From assembly GCA_964355115.1 (NCBI GenBank), contig CAYHCQ010000044.1:1-23776 (forward strand): a stretch of 23,776 nucleotides of DNA, given 5' to 3'. Position numbers and translations under genes: made by a program. Of the stretch, positions 22,785-23,776 are shown one piece after another. The notes beneath the pieces are model-generated. The model saw only the letters and a program-made list of their open reading frames with translations. It did no database searches and was not told the DNA's origin. Every line of letters begins with the position of its first letter. Position 1 is the stretch's first letter. Origin of the DNA: JANXZO01 sp964355115. GTDB taxonomy: Bacteria; Bacteroidota; Bacteroidia; Bacteroidales; FEN-979.

Positions 22785-23776
22785 TTAATCCTTATCTAAT
22801 TTATATTTTGCAGTATTCATCCCAAATTCCAGCCCCTTTGACTTAACAAGTTCTTCAAGCTCGGTGAGAGACTTCTTTCCGAAGTTGCGAAATTTCAAAA
22901 GATCATTCTTGTTAAATGCTACCAGGTCGCCCAGTGATTCAACATCGGCAGCTTTCAGGCAGTTCAGTGCACGGACACTGAGATCCATATCCACCAACTT
23001 GGTTTTAAGCAGTTGGCGAATGTGCAGTGAAGTTTCATCAAATTCCTCAGTTACAGTTTTTTCAGCTGAATCGAGCGTGATCTTCTCATCAGAAAATAAC
23101 ATAAAATGGTGAATAAGAATCTTAGCAGCTTCTTTCAGGGCATTCTTAGGCTGTATCGAACCATCCGTAACAACTTCCAGAATGAGCTTCTCATAGTCGG
23201 TTTTCTGTTCAACGCGGAAGTTCTCGACATCAAATTTGACGTTCTTGATGGGTGTATGAACCGAGTCAATAGCGATACGACCGATGGAGGTACTCAGCGT
23301 CTTATTCTCTTCGGCAGGCACATAACCACGGCCTTTATCAACAGAAAGCTCTACGGTGAGTTTAACTGTTGGTTCCATGTGACAAACCACGATTTCGGGG
23401 TTCAGCACCTGGAAAACAGAAAGGAATTTATTAATGTCACCCGCTTTGAACTCTTTCTGCTGGGCAATAATAACAGTAACTTTTTCTGAACCTTCTGTTT
23501 CAATAAGTCTTTTGAAACGGATTTGCTTCAGGTTAAGGATGATTTCCGTGACATCTTCGATAACGCCCTTGATGGTCGAAAATTCCTGGTCAACGCCTTC
23601 TATTTTAACAGATGTGACGGCGAATCCCTCCAGTGAGGAGAGCAGGATTCTTCTGAGCGCGTTTCCGATGGTAACACCAAAACCAGGCTCGAGCGGACGA
23701 AATTCGAATACTCCGCGGCAATCATCGGCTTCCACCATGATTACCTTGTCAGGTTTCTGGAACGGTAATATTGCCA
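22785..23776 (-). CDS. rpoA: RNA polymerase alpha subunit (start codon cut by one base)
   Basis: The reading frame continues from the internal Met at 23738 to the window edge and reads (A)TG-Ala-Ile-Leu-Pro-Phe-Gln-Lys-Pro-Asp-Lys-Val-Ile-Met, the usual N terminus of Bacteroidota RpoA. Only the first base of the ATG is missing, so the full protein has 330 residues, the normal length. The N-terminal domain (EFRPLEPGFGVTIGNALRR) drives assembly of RNA polymerase. The C-terminal domain (about 260-325: LSVRALNCLKAADVESLGDL, KFRNFGKKSLTELEELV) binds promoter DNA and activators. It precedes rplQ by 5 bases and is probably the end of the large ribosomal protein operon. Confidence 0.96.
   Translation of the reverse strand, partial: AILPFQKPDKVIMVEADDCRGVFEFRPLEPGFGVTIGNALRRILLSSLEGFAVTSVKIEGVDQEFSTIKGVIEDVTEIILNLKQIRFKRLIETEGSEKVTVIIAQQKEFKAGDINKFLSVFQVLNPEIVVCHMEPTVKLTVELSVDKGRGYVPAEENKTLSTSIGRIAIDSVHTPIKNVKFDVENFRVEQKTDYEKLILEVVTDGSIQPKNALKEAAKILIHHFMLFSDEKITLDSAEKTVTEEFDETSLHIRQLLKTKLVDMDLSVRALNCLKAADVESLGDLVAFNKNDLLKFRNFGKKSLTELEELVKSKGLEFGMNTAKYKLDKD

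Overview
The window is a gene-dense stretch of a Bacteroidota chromosome, probably Bacteroidales-like. The evidence is the rpoA-rplQ-eno order, a ribosomal protein L17 with a long acidic/alanine tail, several lipoproteins and barrel proteins of Bacteroidota type, a Bacteroidota-type XseA, and TAnnTTTG boxes (the -7 element of this phylum) upstream of several genes. There are 17 protein genes that I consider complete, plus rpoA, which lacks only the first base of its start codon at the right edge. I see no tRNA, rRNA, CRISPR array, transposase or prophage gene. No gap between genes exceeds about 180 bases.

Left part (1-3561, minus strand): xseA, xseB and an ABC-F ATPase of the Uup type form an apparent operon. 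The xseA-xseB gap holds an array of degenerate 7-bp repeats that runs into the 3' end of xseA and supplies its stop codon.

Plus-strand block (3648-9589): an ICMT/PEMT-like membrane methyltransferase, a 937-residue hybrid sensor kinase (PAS-PAS-GAF-PAS-HisKA-HATPase-REC), a DgkA-type lipid kinase whose start overlaps the kinase stop (ATGA), and a lipoprotein S9 peptidase. They are tightly spaced and may be co-transcribed.

Central minus block (9592-14059): a lipoprotein gene, a polyprenyl glycosylphosphotransferase (first enzyme of an exopolysaccharide repeat unit) and a prokaryotic ionotropic-glutamate-receptor-type potassium channel are coupled by a 1-base overlap and a 4-base gap. A Gfo/Idh/MocA sugar dehydrogenase lies upstream with its own likely promoter. 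The block suggests envelope polysaccharide synthesis, with an unexpected ligand-gated channel as the last gene.

Next come pcm (plus), which converges on and overlaps a large ccmF (minus). A 159-bp divergent region between ccmF and an MTA phosphorylase gene carries two identical-format palindromes 21 bp apart, a candidate operator. The phosphorylase gene is followed 8 bases later by a secreted TPR protein with an internal duplication. That pair converges with an outer-membrane-barrel/SPOR fusion gene.

Right part (20773-23776, minus): rpoA, rplQ, a clear terminator, then eno with its own terminator. A second array of the same 7-bp repeat family lies directly beyond the eno terminator, 18.5 kb from the first and in the opposite orientation.

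Most of the window is housekeeping. The parts most worth a second look are the channel in the polysaccharide operon, the barrel-SPOR fusion, the dispersed heptamer arrays and the paired palindromes. I see no clearly new multi-gene defence or mobile system.
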